The position numbers and the translations under genes are program-made. 64,000 bases of DNA from Tetraselmis striata (Eukaryota; Chlorophyta; Chlorodendrophyceae; Chlorodendrales; Chlorodendraceae): NCBI GenBank assembly GCA_006384855.1, contig VCJN01000950.1, positions 1 to 64,000 of the forward strand, read 5' to 3'. The first letter of the stretch is position 1, and every line of letters starts with the position of its first letter. The notes under the pieces are model-generated. The model made no database searches and had not been told where the DNA came from. It was given only the letters and a program-made list of their open reading frames with translations. Of the stretch, positions 22,582 to 34,373 are shown in pieces.

Positions 22582-23908
22582 CCGTAAGTAGCCGAAACCG
22601 TAGCGACTACAGCCGAAGCTCGTAGATCTCACAAGATCATCGTCTGCTGACCCGCGCCAAAAATAGCGGGAAGAATCTGACGTATTCACATTAGCAATAA
22701 CGGTATACTGATGAGTGGTGACCGCACAGTTACAGCCAGTAGTTAATAGGTACATATAATATTATTGTGTCATCATCTAATGGCACACGCCCGCCACACC
22801 TCATTTACAGTTAAGCCACACGGCCCTCTGGGTAAACGGTCGGTAACACATGTCCGACCCGCCGGAGCCCGGAGGGCCGACAAAGTTCCGGCGGCGAATA
22901 CCGGCCGTTGCTTCCCTGCAACGTGATCCTTACCACGTTGTACTTAGAAGCGTAGTCCGGGCCTTTACCGGCGGCGCGCTACTCGTCACGCTCATCGTAT
23001 GTCCGGCCCGTACTGGTGTGAACCGGCCCGTACTGTTACCGTCGCCCCTCTGCCGTATTCGACCCCGCGCCGCGCGAACCAGCAGCCCGCGTGGTTCGTC
23101 AGCGTACCGGTAGAACCAGGGGTAACCCCTGCTTTGCAGCAATTACAGGTACTCCTGCCAATTACTACTGCTGCTCATACTATTGTATCTGATTTATATT
23201 ATATCAGATATAAACGTTCGTTCGCCACATCCGCGAAAGATGCCTTTATATTATATATATTGTCGCTATCATCTATATTATTAATGATAGTATTCGAGTT
23301 CGGCGGCGAAGGCCGGGCGGTGGGTAGTCGGGCGGTGGCCCAAAGGCAAGATAGTTAGAAGCTGCGCTTCCGCCTAGCTGCAGACTTGTGTATTCAGATC
23401 GCGTCGGCGCCACTCCAGCGGTTCCGGCTCTCACCCACTCTTAGACCAGCACCCGACCAATCTCAAAGGATTTTGAACGTTGATAAACCGAGTTTTGCGC
23501 CTTGGGTGTTGTCGTTTCTGGCGACTTCACGGGCGCCAGCGCCCAGCCTGAGGCGGCGAGGGGTTTTCTGCGGACCGTTGGCGACCGTTTCGACCGCAGC
23601 AACCAGCTCATCGACACCCCAGTCTCGCAGCACACGCCGCGGTAGTCTCAACGGATCCGAGACCAGAGGCGTACTTGGACCCAAGAAACGGAATCGGTAC
23701 CTCTTCACGCCACTGCTCGAGCTACTGAGCTGGACTCCGCGCTCGAGCTGTGCAGTCGCTACAATCTGTATTTGCCAGCTGGCGTATATCAGCAGTATAT
23801 TAGACCGGCCTTTGCCGCCAGCTGTCGCTCCACCCCAGGCGTTGCCGAGCCCGCGTCACGAGCGAGGGCGCCGTACCTCAGCGCCCGCCCGCCCCTTTAG
23901 GTGGCGCA
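22582..23908. other. Upstream region of receptor-like gene 1
   Basis: GC-rich and AT-rich blocks alternate. Long plus frames (22850-23113, 23386-24138) overlap the start of the next gene in another frame and are not supported. The promoter of the next gene should be here. Confidence 0.4.
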
Positions 23909-26900
23909 ATGGGCGCCGGCAGGTGCCTAGCCGAGGCGGTGGGCGTGGCGCTGCTGGCGCTGCTGAGCGGATGCGCGGCGGAGCCCTGGAACCTGCCGAC
24001 GTACGAGCTCTGCCACCACTCCCGGCTGGCTCGGATCCCCAACGAGGCCAGCGGCGTCACGTACAGCCATGTCACCAACAGCCTTTACGTCATCACGCGG
24101 CGGCCCAGCGCCGTTGGCGAGTACTCCCTACGCGGTGATTACCTGCGGATGTACTCACACAGCGGCCTGCGTGACCCCGAAGGTGCGCCTCCCGGCACAT
24201 GCATGTGCAGCCGCGATAATAGTGGTACACCCGTACTCGTATAATACTAATGACATGTACTGAATAACTCGGATATTGCACCTGATCCGACTTACACACG
24301 GGTAGTGTTACACTACTCCTCGTACGGGTTTAGGGCCCGTACATCTGGCGGTGCGGGTTTATTCCAGTGTGCTCCGGCGCTCCGGCCCCGGCTCGTAACG
24401 TCCGGAGACGGAGCTGAAGCAACGCCCCTTGACGCGTTCGCGCCACCCAGCGACAGCGACGGCATAGGCCGTATACATCCCGGCGTTGCCTGGAGGTCCT
24501 ATATCTCCCAGGGGCGGCAACGCTGTCCTCCTCGCGTGAAGGCGATCTAACTCCCATCTGCCCCCCCCCCCCCCCCCCCCCCCCCTTCACTCCCTTTTGG
24601 TAGGAATCACTTGGATGTACGACTACAATTTTGCGGTGGCACAGGAGGGTGGAGGCATCGCAGCGATAACAATTATGGAGCTGGCGCCTTGGAGCCGGGC
24701 CGCCATCCTGCAGAAAAAGCTCGTCATGAGAAGCATCCGCTGCCAGTCCAACTTTTGCCTGGAGGGCATCACGTACGACGCCGTCAGCAACGTGTTTTAC
24801 GCGATGCAGGAGATGAACCCCATGCGCATCTGGCGCATTACGATGGACGGCCAGGCCACCCAGATCATGAACGGGCGGGAGAACTGGGACCGCAACATCG
24901 TGCGCGACCTGGCAGGCACGTACTTCCGTCCTGGGGACGACGGGCTGTACATTCTGTCTCAGACGGAGCAAACAGTGATCTTCATGACTTGGGAGGGCGA
25001 GATCGAGGATGATCAGGTGATCCGGGTACGAGACAACGTGGTGGAGGGGCTCACCTTCACCCCTGACGGTGCGCTTATGATCACGGTTGGGGAGCCCAAC
25101 GACCTCTGGATCTACTCAACGGACGGCAACTGCAACTGGCGACCCAGTGACATGGCGCAGGAGGACATGGCGCTGTTGGCGCCGGCCCAGACTGCGCCGG
25201 AGGTTAAGGAGCCCGCCAATGAGCGGGGGTACTGCAACTGGGATGGCTGCGATGGCCAAGTGCAGGGCAGCGAGTGGTGCAGCCTGAATGTGGACCACTG
25301 TGTGCCCGGCTGCGGTGGCACCTGGTGCTGGTTTGGCGGCATTGGGCGTCCCATCTCGCCCGAAAACTACGTGGCACCGGCGCCGCCCGCGCCTCTGGCG
25401 CCGCCAACGGATGCCCCCACCCCTGCCCCCACTCCCCCACGCCCGGGGTTCTGCGGTTGGGACACCTGTGACGGCGGGCGCTCGGAGGACCCATGGTGCT
25501 CTCTCGCGGCCATCAACTGCGTCGTGTCCTGCGGCGGCCAATTCTGCTGGGACGACGGCGGCGAACCTGTGACACGCGACAACATCGACCTCCCGGAGAC
25601 CGCTGCGCCCACGCCCACGCCGGCACCTGCTGCTGCCCCGACGCCCGCCCCCAGCACCTCCCCGGCCACCACCCCAGCCCCACAAACCACAACGCCAGCG
25701 GTGGACCTGCCAGGCACCTCCCCCTTCAACCCCGACTTCGCCAACGGCTCGGAGGCAGTGATCCACATGAGCCTGCAGGGAATGAGCCCCGCTACCTTCA
25801 CTCCACTTCAGCAGCTCTACTTCCGCGAGGTGAGCTGTCGCCCACTCACGGGGCCTGTACATAGGGGCATTTTGCTGCTCTGAAGCCGTAACAGATGGGC
25901 CGTCCCCTGATTTGCTGCTGCTGCTTTCGTGTTTCTTTACAGGCAGTTGCGAATGCCGCATATGGCAACCCGGACGCCTTTCTGATTGTGGTGTTTGACA
26001 TCAACGGCGGCAACGACCTGTACAACCTCTTCTCAACTGTGTTTGAGGACAGCCTGGACCAGGAGTCGGTTGGCGATGTGCTGGACGCCATGGCGGGCCG
26101 GAACCGCCGGCTGCTGCAAGAGCAGGTGTGTCACGCTCGATACCACCCTCCTGGAGCATCTCGCCAGAGGGTTGTGCCTGCTGTGTTTTTGTACACGGTC
26201 AGGTCACAAATCTCCGTTCATTTTGGAAGGCTGGGTCAAATCTCTTCGTAGCTGTCCTGACACCCTCATGTTGAAATTGACCATCCAGGAGCATCTGGAG
26301 GTGAAGGTCCATCTTCTGGGGGAGACAAAGCAACACGCTCTGCTGCTGGCTACAAAGCTCCAGAACGCCGTTGACACCGGGGCGTTCGAGTCTGACCTCA
26401 GGACGCGCGGCTTTGTCCGCAACACGGCGGTATCCGTCCTGGATGTCGACGTGCAGGCCGTGAGCGTGGCGCCACAGTACTACCCGCCAAACCTGGTCAA
26501 CACGGAGGAGGAGGCAGCGCAGGTGCCTGTGCTGGTGCCGGACAGCTACGAGGAGATTGAGGTCACGGACTCTACACCCTTTGGCCTGGACACCAACACC
26601 ATCATCATCATCGGAGGAGCAGCCGGTGGCGTCCTGGTGACCATTATTGGGATTGCTGCGACGGTGTGCGTATGCCGACGCCGCAACCGTGCGGGCAAGG
26701 CACAGAACACCTCAGGTGCGCCATTGCTTTTGGCCTGCTACCACCCCCCCCCCCCCCCCCCCCCTTCTGTCCATGTGTACAACTATAAAAAGCTTGGAAT
26801 TGAACATTTGTTACATGCAAAGAAAGCCGCACTGAAATCCTTTTCTTCTCGTCTTGTCTGGCTGGTTTTCAGGGAGGAAAGTATCCTTTGAGAACGGTGC

Positions 26901-27267
26901 GGATCAGAGCAAGTCGCAGCCCGACAGCAGCGCGTTCACGCCGAACGCCGCCGGCAATGGCCTGGCGGTGCAGATGGGAGACTTGAACACTTCCCCCGGT
27001 AGTGTGGGAGAGGGCGGGCAGCCCAACGGGGGCCGGCGGGGGCACCAGCGCATGCCCAGCGACGTGGCAGCCATTGCGGGGCTGCTGCAGTTTGAGGACA
27101 ACTACACCCCGACAGGGACGCCCGGGCACTCGAGGAACACGAGCACGGTCATGTCAGAATTCGCGGACGCTGCAACGGGAAGCGGAGCGCGGCACGCTCG
27201 GAGTGGCAGCGATGCGGCGCTGCTGTCCAACAAGAGCTGGGGAGATCTGCAGGGATTGAACAAGTGA
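23909..27267 (+). CDS. Receptor-like type I membrane protein with SdiA-regulated (YjiK-like) ectodomain, paralogue 1 (834 aa)
   Basis: Five exons join in frame: 23909-24182, 24604-25829, 25943-26125, 26289-26715 and 26873-27267. Residues 1-24 are a signal peptide (GVALLALLSGCAAEP). Residues 26-270 match the SdiA-regulated/YjiK-like beta-propeller family: ASGVTYSHVTNSLYVITRRP, GLRDPEGITWM, CLEGITYDAVSNVFYAMQE, VVEGLTFTPDGALMITVGEP. Two copies of a six-cysteine module follow (301-335 and 374-407; core WCSL...C...CGG.(W/F)CW), separated by Pro/Ala/Thr linkers. Residues 470-620 form a compact repeat-like domain (FTPLQQLYFREAVANAAYG, then LEVKVHLL) shared with paralogue 2. A transmembrane helix (665-690, IIIIGGAAGGVLVTIIGIAA) is followed by CRRRNR and a 140-residue Ser/Gly-rich cytoplasmic tail without a kinase. 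Intron 1 ends with a C run before its acceptor. The ligand is unknown; an extracellular matrix or sensing role is inferred. Confidence 0.82.
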
Positions 27268-28599
27268 ACAAGTGGTCCTGGTGGGCTGAAAATGACACGT
27301 GAACAAACGAGAATGTCATAGCCACGAGGCATACAGGCGCTGATTTACAGACGCCTTTAGACGATGCGGGACCAAGGCCTTGCCCAAGGATGCTCAGCCG
27401 TACGCGTTCGCCCTTTGTATTGCTATATCGCGTGCCGCCATTTTTGCCCGTTAGATCCCTTCAGTTGAGTGCATGCTGTTGCGGCACTGCTCATGAAAGC
27501 TCCGACCGCTTCTCACCAGCGTCACTTGTAAATCAGGCTGCTCTTCTGCATGACGTGATGCGGATATCCAGCCGCGCATGGACTGCAGCACGAGCTTTAC
27601 GAGTACGTGGACATGCATGCCATGCGCTGCACAGGGTGGACTGGTGTGGGTGGATGCGCCGCCTGACTGGCCTGGTGGTTCTCCGCACTGCATCGCCGCG
27701 CATCACACGCTTCCCAAAGCATTTGCCATGATACATGTTTCTCACGATTTTACCCTCCACGCAATATTCCATAAATAACCGCGCGCCAACGCCGCTGACT
27801 TGCCTATTGCCTATTGCCTATTTTAGCAGTATGATATGCACATACATGTTACATGAATTGACAAATTGCGTTTGCAGGTAGCTTGGATCGAAAGGCAGCC
27901 AAACCGGTGTCAGCAGCAGTATAACACATGGAAATAGAGGCAGGTTCCATGTAGGTGCGCCCTGTGTGCTGGTGTAGCGCTATTCGTACTCGAGACGCGT
28001 CAGTATTGCCAGCAGTACTAGCGACTGCTATCGTTGGTACCTGGTATTACTACTCATCACTACCGACTACTGCTTGACCTTTTCCTCTGTCAGTAGCTGC
28101 TGTACTTGACGTGAATTCTACTTGTCCAGCAGCTGCTAAGCATTAGACGCTGCCCGTACTTATTATTTGTTGTTAATAAGGCAGGTCCGATTTAATTTTA
28201 TATGTTTTAGAACCCCCCCCCCCCCCCCCCCCTCTTTTCCCACCCCCTGTACTTTATTTATGTTGATCTCACAGTACTTTGTAGAACATGCCCAAAGCTG
28301 CATACTAACTATCACTGGCATGACTTTTTTTGATGGTTTCAATGCATGGCTGTGTGCAGAAGGGTGTTCCCTGCCATATGCAAGCATAAAACGAAGAGGG
28401 GGTGGGGCACTTTTTGGAACCATCATCAAATACAGTCAGCATCAAGGCAACCCAACCATATGGTGGCCCTATCCACCCCTCCATGTCGTGCTATGCGGCC
28501 GCTGATCTGTTGTATGTCGCTGCTACTTGCTGCTACTGTTGTGGCTGCTCTGCCCTCTACTCACCCATGCTACGCAATGATCTCTGCCTATCTAGCTCT
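27268..28599. other. Downstream spacer, no recognised gene
   Basis: This is the 3' flank of receptor gene 1. It is AT-richer after 27770, with short CTGCTGTAC-type words near 28000-28130 and a C run at 28213-28232. No gene is supported. Confidence 0.4.
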
Positions 28600-29815
28600 T
28601 GCAGCTTCTCAGCAAAGTTGGCCTTGGCGCCCCTCACGTGAGCACCTGGTACCCGGCAGCACGCTCACAGGTTTTGCATAGGGGCAAAAAAATGTTGTAG
28701 GCAGTTTGTAACTCAACATCAATGAGGCCTCCATCTGCATCACCTGCCCATCACCGCGATGCATATTCAGTGGGCACAACATAGCAAGGCAGACATTAAG
28801 ATAAGGCACGGGGCAGGAAATGAGGCAAGGAGGGGGTGCAGAGATGGCAGCAAGCCTCACCTGATGACCCTGCATACACTGCACACAAGGTGGAGATGAA
28901 CTCCGAAGTAGGGTTCTTCTTCTTGTGTATGTAATACTCAATCTCCACCAGAGCAGCACAGGTTAGGCGGGAATCGCACGCAAAGGAAGCGTGATGAGGA
29001 TGGTCCTCATCCAGAGGTTGCACGCCACACAAGTGTCAGAGTTCTGACCGTCTGCAAGGCCATTGGCAGCCAGCCACCTGCGCCACAGCAAGGTGACATG
29101 ACGGTTAATCAGTGGTGTGTCAGCTGCAGATGATATACTAAATTTGGCATGCAGAAGGAGGCAGAGCAGCTCACCGCCAGTTGATAGTCTCCGCTGGTGT
29201 GAGAGCTGGCTCCCCGTCATCAGCTCGCGATGGAAACACCAAGTTGCAACATGCTTGCCAAGAGAACATGTACCTCGGCTTCTTGCAGTCCGGCTCCTTG
29301 CAGCGCACAATTCCATGCAATGCCTCCGATCTGGAATCCCGTCCGATTTCCAGCTACACGAGCACGGGACGACACAGCAGTGGCAGTGTCTTGCCTGGCA
29401 GCCGGCTGTGTTGGCCTTTCAGAAGGTGCTGCCAGGTGCGACTGCTGGCCCCGGCCACGGCCCCAGCCAACCCCGCTCGAAGTCGAGCATAGACTTGGCT
29501 AGAAGCCGGCCTTCCCATATCACGGTGATCTCCAGGCAGAAGTCGTCGTCGTCAGCCATCGTGGCGGCAAGGATGAGTGATGGTGGGTTAGAGTGAGCCA
29601 GCGGGAGGTGTCTGTCCAGCCCGGCCAAGCGCCGTCCAAGGATGTGCCTCGCCTGGATATTAACGGCGGGGGTGCGGGGCTGAGCCCCCGCCAACTGCTC
29701 ATGCACCGCTCCCAGCCGCCGAGTACTGCTTAAGTACGTGAAAATAAAGATGAGCCCACTTCCAAAGTGACCCCCCCCCCCCCCCCCCTCCTCTGTTTCT
29801 TCGGAAAGCATATTT
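28600..29815 (-). pseudogene. Discontinuous coding-like region, unknown
   Basis: Several minus-strand frames look protein-like but do not connect. Near 29560-29430 there is ATMADDDDFCLEITVIWEGR; near 29330-29230 there is RCKEPDCKKPRYMFSW with a C-x4-C pair; near 29000-28870 there is CDSRLTCAALVEIEYYI then KKNPTSEFISTLCAV, ending at a donor-like CAG|GTGAGG. I cannot name the family. It lies next to transposon genes on the left side of the mobile block, so a decayed mobile-element gene, or a spliced gene I failed to assemble, are the main options. Confidence 0.3.
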
Positions 29816-30131
29816 ACATGAGCTAGCAGCAGAAGGCGATATCAGGAAATCACCAAAAAAAAAGGGCAATCAGAAAGGTCCTCTACAGCGACTGCGAGGT
29901 GGAAGCAGTAACATGTGAAGACGCAGAATGGGCACGAGCCCACGCATCAGACTTGGCCATTTGCACACCGGCAGAGAGAATGCCGCCCAGGGGCCAGGGT
30001 ACCATGCACGCAAGCCGGAAAGTAGAGTACTAAAACAGAACATTTAAATACACCCAAAGCTGCTCCCCTCCAAGCGCTCCCACGTTGCCCGTGCCGGCTG
30101 CTCGGCCGCCGGGGCTGAGCCGGCGTCTGCA

Positions 30132-31220
30132 ATGCGCTCGGCGGCCGACCTCCGAGCTATCCCGCATTACTCGGACTTCCCCTTGCACTCCATGCGGAAA
30201 GTACAAGAAACCCTGAGCCACCGCATTCACACGGTCCGTTTCGCAAAGCTCGTTGCGCGTATGCCTACAAGTGGCCCTGACAGCAACCGCTTCCGAGGCC
30301 GCCTCTTACGCGGTGCGACAGCGTTCTTGGTGACTGATCCTCCAAGCGAGGGTCGCCTTGGTGAAGTCCGTGAGCGTTCCCCTGAGTACTACGATTCCAT
30401 GTTCCGTGTTGCCGCTTGCCGCCCATTTGGCCTTCCGGCAGCTCCTGTCCTCTCCCTTGGCGAGCCATGCCCTTGTGCTTCTTGCTCCTTCTCGGTACAA
30501 GGCATGCTGGCCCGTTTTGAGGATGCTGGCGTGGAGTTCACTCCTTCAACTTGGGCGGTCGCGTACGCTGATCACGTGGCACGTTGCTCTGGGGGCAACT
30601 CCAATCACGCCGCACACGAGTGGGCCGCACATGGCCTTTCCGACATTTGCCACGACGTGAAGTCCGCGCTGGGCGTGGGTGTCCAGATCCTCACGGACCC
30701 GTCGGTGCTTGTTTCTCTCCCGAAGGGCAGCGACGGCCGGCCGGCCGATGTTGGGCTTTTCGGATATGGCGGTATCCGCGGAAACACGGTTGCTATCGAT
30801 ACCACCATTGCCCCCATCCTCGGCGTGTCAAGCTCGGATCCAACGACTGCTTTGAGGGCTGCAGAGCGCCACAAAATCCAGAAGTATGACGAGGGTGTCC
30901 GAAACGCCGCCGGCATGCTTCGCTTTGTTCCTTTCGCCGTTTCCGAGTTTGGCTCGCTGGCCCCGCACGCCGAGGCTTTCTTGGTGGAGCTCGCGAAAGC
31001 TAGCCACACACACACTGGCCAAAAAATCGGCCAGCTCTTGTCTGCGTGGCGCCGCCGTTTCTCCTTGCTCATCAACATGGCACATGCAGACAACGTTCTT
31101 GGCGGGGTCGCGTCCGCGCGTGCGGCACGTGATGGTACTCCTGCGCCTGCGTCGCGTCGCTCGTCGGCATGTGTTGCTATGACCCGGGTCATTGGCTGCA
31201 AGCGTCCTCGCCGCGGCTGA
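30132..31220 (+). CDS. Intact ORF resembling the restriction-like nuclease tail of non-LTR retroelements (362 aa)
   Basis: A single unbroken frame runs from ATG 30132 to TGA, GC-rich and with good codon bias. The C-terminal half has the order seen in the tail region of many LINE-type reverse transcriptases: a cysteine cluster (PCPCASC, 114-121), DHVARC and histidine residues near 150-165, then RPADVGLFGYGG, VAIDTTIAPIL, ERHKIQKYDEG and LRFVPFAVSEFG. The D...(D/E)-x-K spacing (PADV, IDTTI, HK) suggests a PD-(D/E)XK-like nuclease, by inference. No reverse transcriptase domain lies before it: the N-terminal 110 residues (MRSAADLRAIPHYSDF) match nothing I know. The ORF sits 320 bases left of the 5.1-kb transposon but outside its inverted repeats. 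It could be a solo domain captured by another element or a host gene derived from one. Confidence 0.55.
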   Translation: MRSAADLRAIPHYSDFPLHSMRKVQETLSHRIHTVRFAKLVARMPTSGPDSNRFRGRLLRGATAFLVTDPPSEGRLGEVRERSPEYYDSMFRVAACRPFGLPAAPVLSLGEPCPCASCSFSVQGMLARFEDAGVEFTPSTWAVAYADHVARCSGGNSNHAAHEWAAHGLSDICHDVKSALGVGVQILTDPSVLVSLPKGSDGRPADVGLFGYGGIRGNTVAIDTTIAPILGVSSSDPTTALRAAERHKIQKYDEGVRNAAGMLRFVPFAVSEFGSLAPHAEAFLVELAKASHTHTGQKIGQLLSAWRRRFSLLINMAHADNVLGGVASARAARDGTPAPASRRSSACVAMTRVIGCKRPRRG

Positions 31221-31541
31221 TAGCCTACCCCGGGGCGGGGGTCCCTTTGGTCCCTGGCAGCTAAGTGATTTCGTGGTTCCCTTGGCTCCTTCTTGGTTCT
31301 TGGCTCCCTGTCCTCCTGCTCGACCTTGGTTTCAGGCTTATGTCTCTCTTTTGCTGGCAACCTTTCACAGTTGACGTTAGTTCTGTTTGTAGTGCGCTTT
31401 TGTGAAAGCCCTTATGTAATTAATTTTAAATACACCCACCCACCTAATAAGAAATAATTATTAAGAAGAAATAATTACATATATAGCAATAATTCCCATT
31501 TCACGACTACGACGGTACTGGGGCGTGCCAGCAGTGAGTAT
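31221..31541. other. Spacer between nuclease ORF and transposon
   Basis: The 3' flank becomes AT-rich (TTAATTTTAAATACACCC, then AATAATTATTAAG) and ends at the AT target duplication of the transposon (31540-31541). Confidence 0.5.
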
Positions 31542-31660
31542 AGAGGAGTTCCACAATAAGGTGCCCGTACAGAATTACGGTGTTAAGCAGTCGTACCCGT
31601 ATTTTCGCTACGGAGAACCGCTCCGCCGCAGCCCAGGGCCAGCGCACCGCGCCCGCGCAG
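31542..31660 (+). repeat. Left terminal inverted repeat
   Basis: The repeat starts AGAGGAGTTCCACAATAAGG, continues GTGCCCGTACAGAATTACGG and ends in the GC-rich ACCGCGCCCGCGCAG. It lacks the GCC present after AGAGGAGTTCC in the right repeat. Confidence 0.92.
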
Positions 31661-31739
31661 TTGCATTGCTGACCGCCGTCGGCACATCGTCATTCCAACC
31701 CTAACCGCACCTGACCGCTCCGTGTTGGCCACCCACGAG

Positions 31740-34173
31740 ATGGGCATCCCAGGTCTCCTTACCCTCGTTGACCCCATATGCGAGAAGACCAACTTGTATG
31801 CACTGGCCCGCGGGAGGCGTTTAGGCATTGACGGTCACGTTTGGATGCACCAGTTGGGCTACCACCACGCGCAATCCATCGTCTTGGACAAGGACTACGA
31901 GCCGCTCGCCAAGCACTTCCTGCAGCAAACACAGTCTGTTCTCGGGCGAGGGGTAGACCTTTTGTTTGTCTTCGATGGAGCACCCACGCCCGCGAAGCGG
32001 TCTACAGACTCCGCGCGTCAGGTTAGGCGTGCGAAAGCGTATGCCGCAGTTCAGTACGATGGCGCTGAAGCCGACCCTAAGATGCTGCGCGCCGCTGTTT
32101 CCTTGGGATGGCCGGCTGTCGTGGCAGTGTTATCACAGCTCCGCCGCGCAGGGATCCCCTACATCGTCGCGCCCTTTGCGGCAGACGCGCAGCTGTCTTT
32201 GCTTGCGCGCGACGGGAAGATATGGGCTGCAGTCACAATCGACAGCGACTTCATCATCCACGGCTTGCCCAGGGTTTTTCTTAAGGTCAGCTGGAGGTCA
32301 GGCCGTTGTCTTCTGTACTCCAAGGCGGTGCTGCAGGATCCTGACCGGAGGCCAGAACTGCCATCCAAGTTTAAGCCGCCGCAGCAGCTTTTACCCATCG
32401 TGAAGGATGCTGGGCTGCCTGCTCGGTTGTGCTTCGGGGCTGCTGGACGGCTGTGATTATGGTACCAAGATAAGGGGTGTCGGTGTGGTGAAAGCCGCGG
32501 AAATCCTGGAGGATGTGGTTAAGCAGCATGGTGCTGTTGCGCTCCAAGATGTCAGAGGAGCAGTGACTATGATGGCGCAGGAAGTTCTAAAGCACCTCCA
32601 CAGGCGGGGAGGAACCCCCCCCCCCCCCCCCCCCCTCTTCCCAAAATGGTAACTCCAGTGCCAACTTCACATTGTGGAGTGCTATTTTTTCTATTCTTTT
32701 TTCTTGCCAAGTGTGCACTTTAAACAATTCTGCATCACTATTCTGCATGCTGTGTGCTGTGCAGATTTTGATGCCGATGCATGGATACCTACTGCACTTA
32801 ACGCCTTGATGTATTTCAGCACGCGCTGGCGTATAATCCCGAAACGCGCAAAGTGGAGACTGTCGACCATATGCCAATCAACGAGGCCATCACGCGCTGG
32901 CCCTTCCTCGGCTTCAACATCAATGATTGTGATGCGGAGGGCAGGGCATTGGGCCTCATCACCCCTGCAGGGGCAACTCAGAAGCTACCTCATGTGAGCA
33001 GTATTCGCACTCCAGCCATTGCAAGGCAGCTGACAGAAGATATGGTCTTGGGCCCAGAGCTGCGGGAGCCTTTTCCATTACCAAATGAACATGGTGAGTG
33101 GCCGGCTGACTTCCGCCCGATCGTTGCACGACTGCGGCACTGGTGCCGTACCAGGCATGGAATGCCTTTATTCTCTGGGGCATCTCGCTCCGACCTAGTG
33201 AGGCGGGTGAAGGAGCGTCAATTGGTGGAGAAAGAAATGCAGGATAAGGAAGAGCGGGTGCTGTCTCGTGACCCGCATGGCCGCAGTCTCCAGGATCATA
33301 TTCTGTCCAGTCACCCTGATCAGGCATGGCATTTCGCTGAGGCTACTGATGGCGAACGACAGGAGCTGCTGCCCACAGAGGGCTGGGTGACTGGCATTCA
33401 ACAGATTGGGCGCGATGCGCCCACTGTGGATCAGACGCTTTTGCTGTCGCACTGGGAGCACAGATTACACCTGCTGAATGGTGGTACGCGTACAATCCTG
33501 GACGACGCCTTCTCCCGCGTTGCGGAGATGCAGCACCTGCCTCACTTTGCGTTTCACCCCAATGAGAACGCAACCATGCCTCGCACTCGGCATGGAGGGT
33601 GTCAGAGGTCGGTCTTCTTCAAGTTTTCAGCCCCAGCCAGCCAGCGTATGGAGACAACCTACCACGTGTGGGTGGAGTGCAGCGTGTCAGCACTTCCAGG
33701 CTTGCGCCCTTTCATTTCCCGCATCCTGCGTTGTGGCTGCACATGCCCTCTGAGATCAAGTGCAGATTGTGTGCATTTGCTCGTGCTTATGGTGGTCATT
33801 CTGAACCTGCCGCGCCCATGGGGTGAGCCACCCTGCACCTCTTTGCGCTGCGCATGGCTGAATCCTGGGAACGGCGACACCTACGACGTCACCACCCCCT
33901 TGCCTTTCATTCCATTCATGCGCACCAGCTTCACTCCTCAGCGCCTCAGTGGGATGGGACGCAAGTGGGATGGCGAGGCGGGTGCTGCCCTTTTCAGACA
34001 ATGCAGGGTGGCGCTACAAGTTCAACCTTGTGCCACTCGCGGACCGCGATGCCGTTCAACATGGCCGCAACACTGCAGCACGTGTGGCTGCCAGGGAGGC
34101 GCTATGGGAGGAGATGCAGCGTGCCCTAAACGGAGACCGATGTGCAGCCGATGTTGCGTGGCGTGGGCTGTGA
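31740..34173 (+). CDS. FEN1/EXO1-like (Rad2/XPG family) nuclease with SWIM-like zinc motif, interrupted
   Basis: ATG 31740 starts MGIPGLLTLVDP, the hallmark N-terminus of Rad2/XPG nucleases. Acidic metal-ligand positions are visible: D31 (RLGIDGHVWMHQ), D79 (LLFVFDG), D149 (PFAADAQ), D168 and D170 (TIDSDF), then the helix-hairpin-helix GLLDGCDYGTKIRGVGVVKA from about 32440. The usual glutamate of P-Y-E-A-D-A-Q is alanine (A147). The frame shifts by one base near 32404; a possible intron covers 32600-32840 (a C run is at 32617-32635). HALAYNPETRKVETVDHMPI resumes at 32844, as in the EXO1 region after the hairpin. Further on, CGCTCP...CVHLLVLM (about 33728-33790) fits a SWIM zinc motif, followed by CTSLRCAWLNPG. 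The C-terminus probably changes frame near 33945 and ends at TGA 34171 (ALWEEMQRALNGDR). XPG enzymes cut flaps and 5' ends; a role in processing transposon ends is inference. Confidence 0.7.
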
Positions 34174-34373
34174 GCTTGATGTTGTGGCTGCAAACACGTA
34201 TTTGTGCTGTGTGCATGCAGTGCAGGGCAGAGCAACATATGGTAGGCCACATCATAGGCCGGGTGGGACAGGGGCCCTCACCCATACCCTTCCACAAGGT
34301 GGGGGATATATATGTAATCATCATCCACATTATTTTACGTGTGAGACGGTTCAGAAATAGATATTGCATTACA

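Noticed and set aside
23386-24138. 250-codon plus-strand ORF overlapping receptor gene 1
   Set aside because: Different frame from the supported signal-peptide exon; composition is that of a shadow frame.
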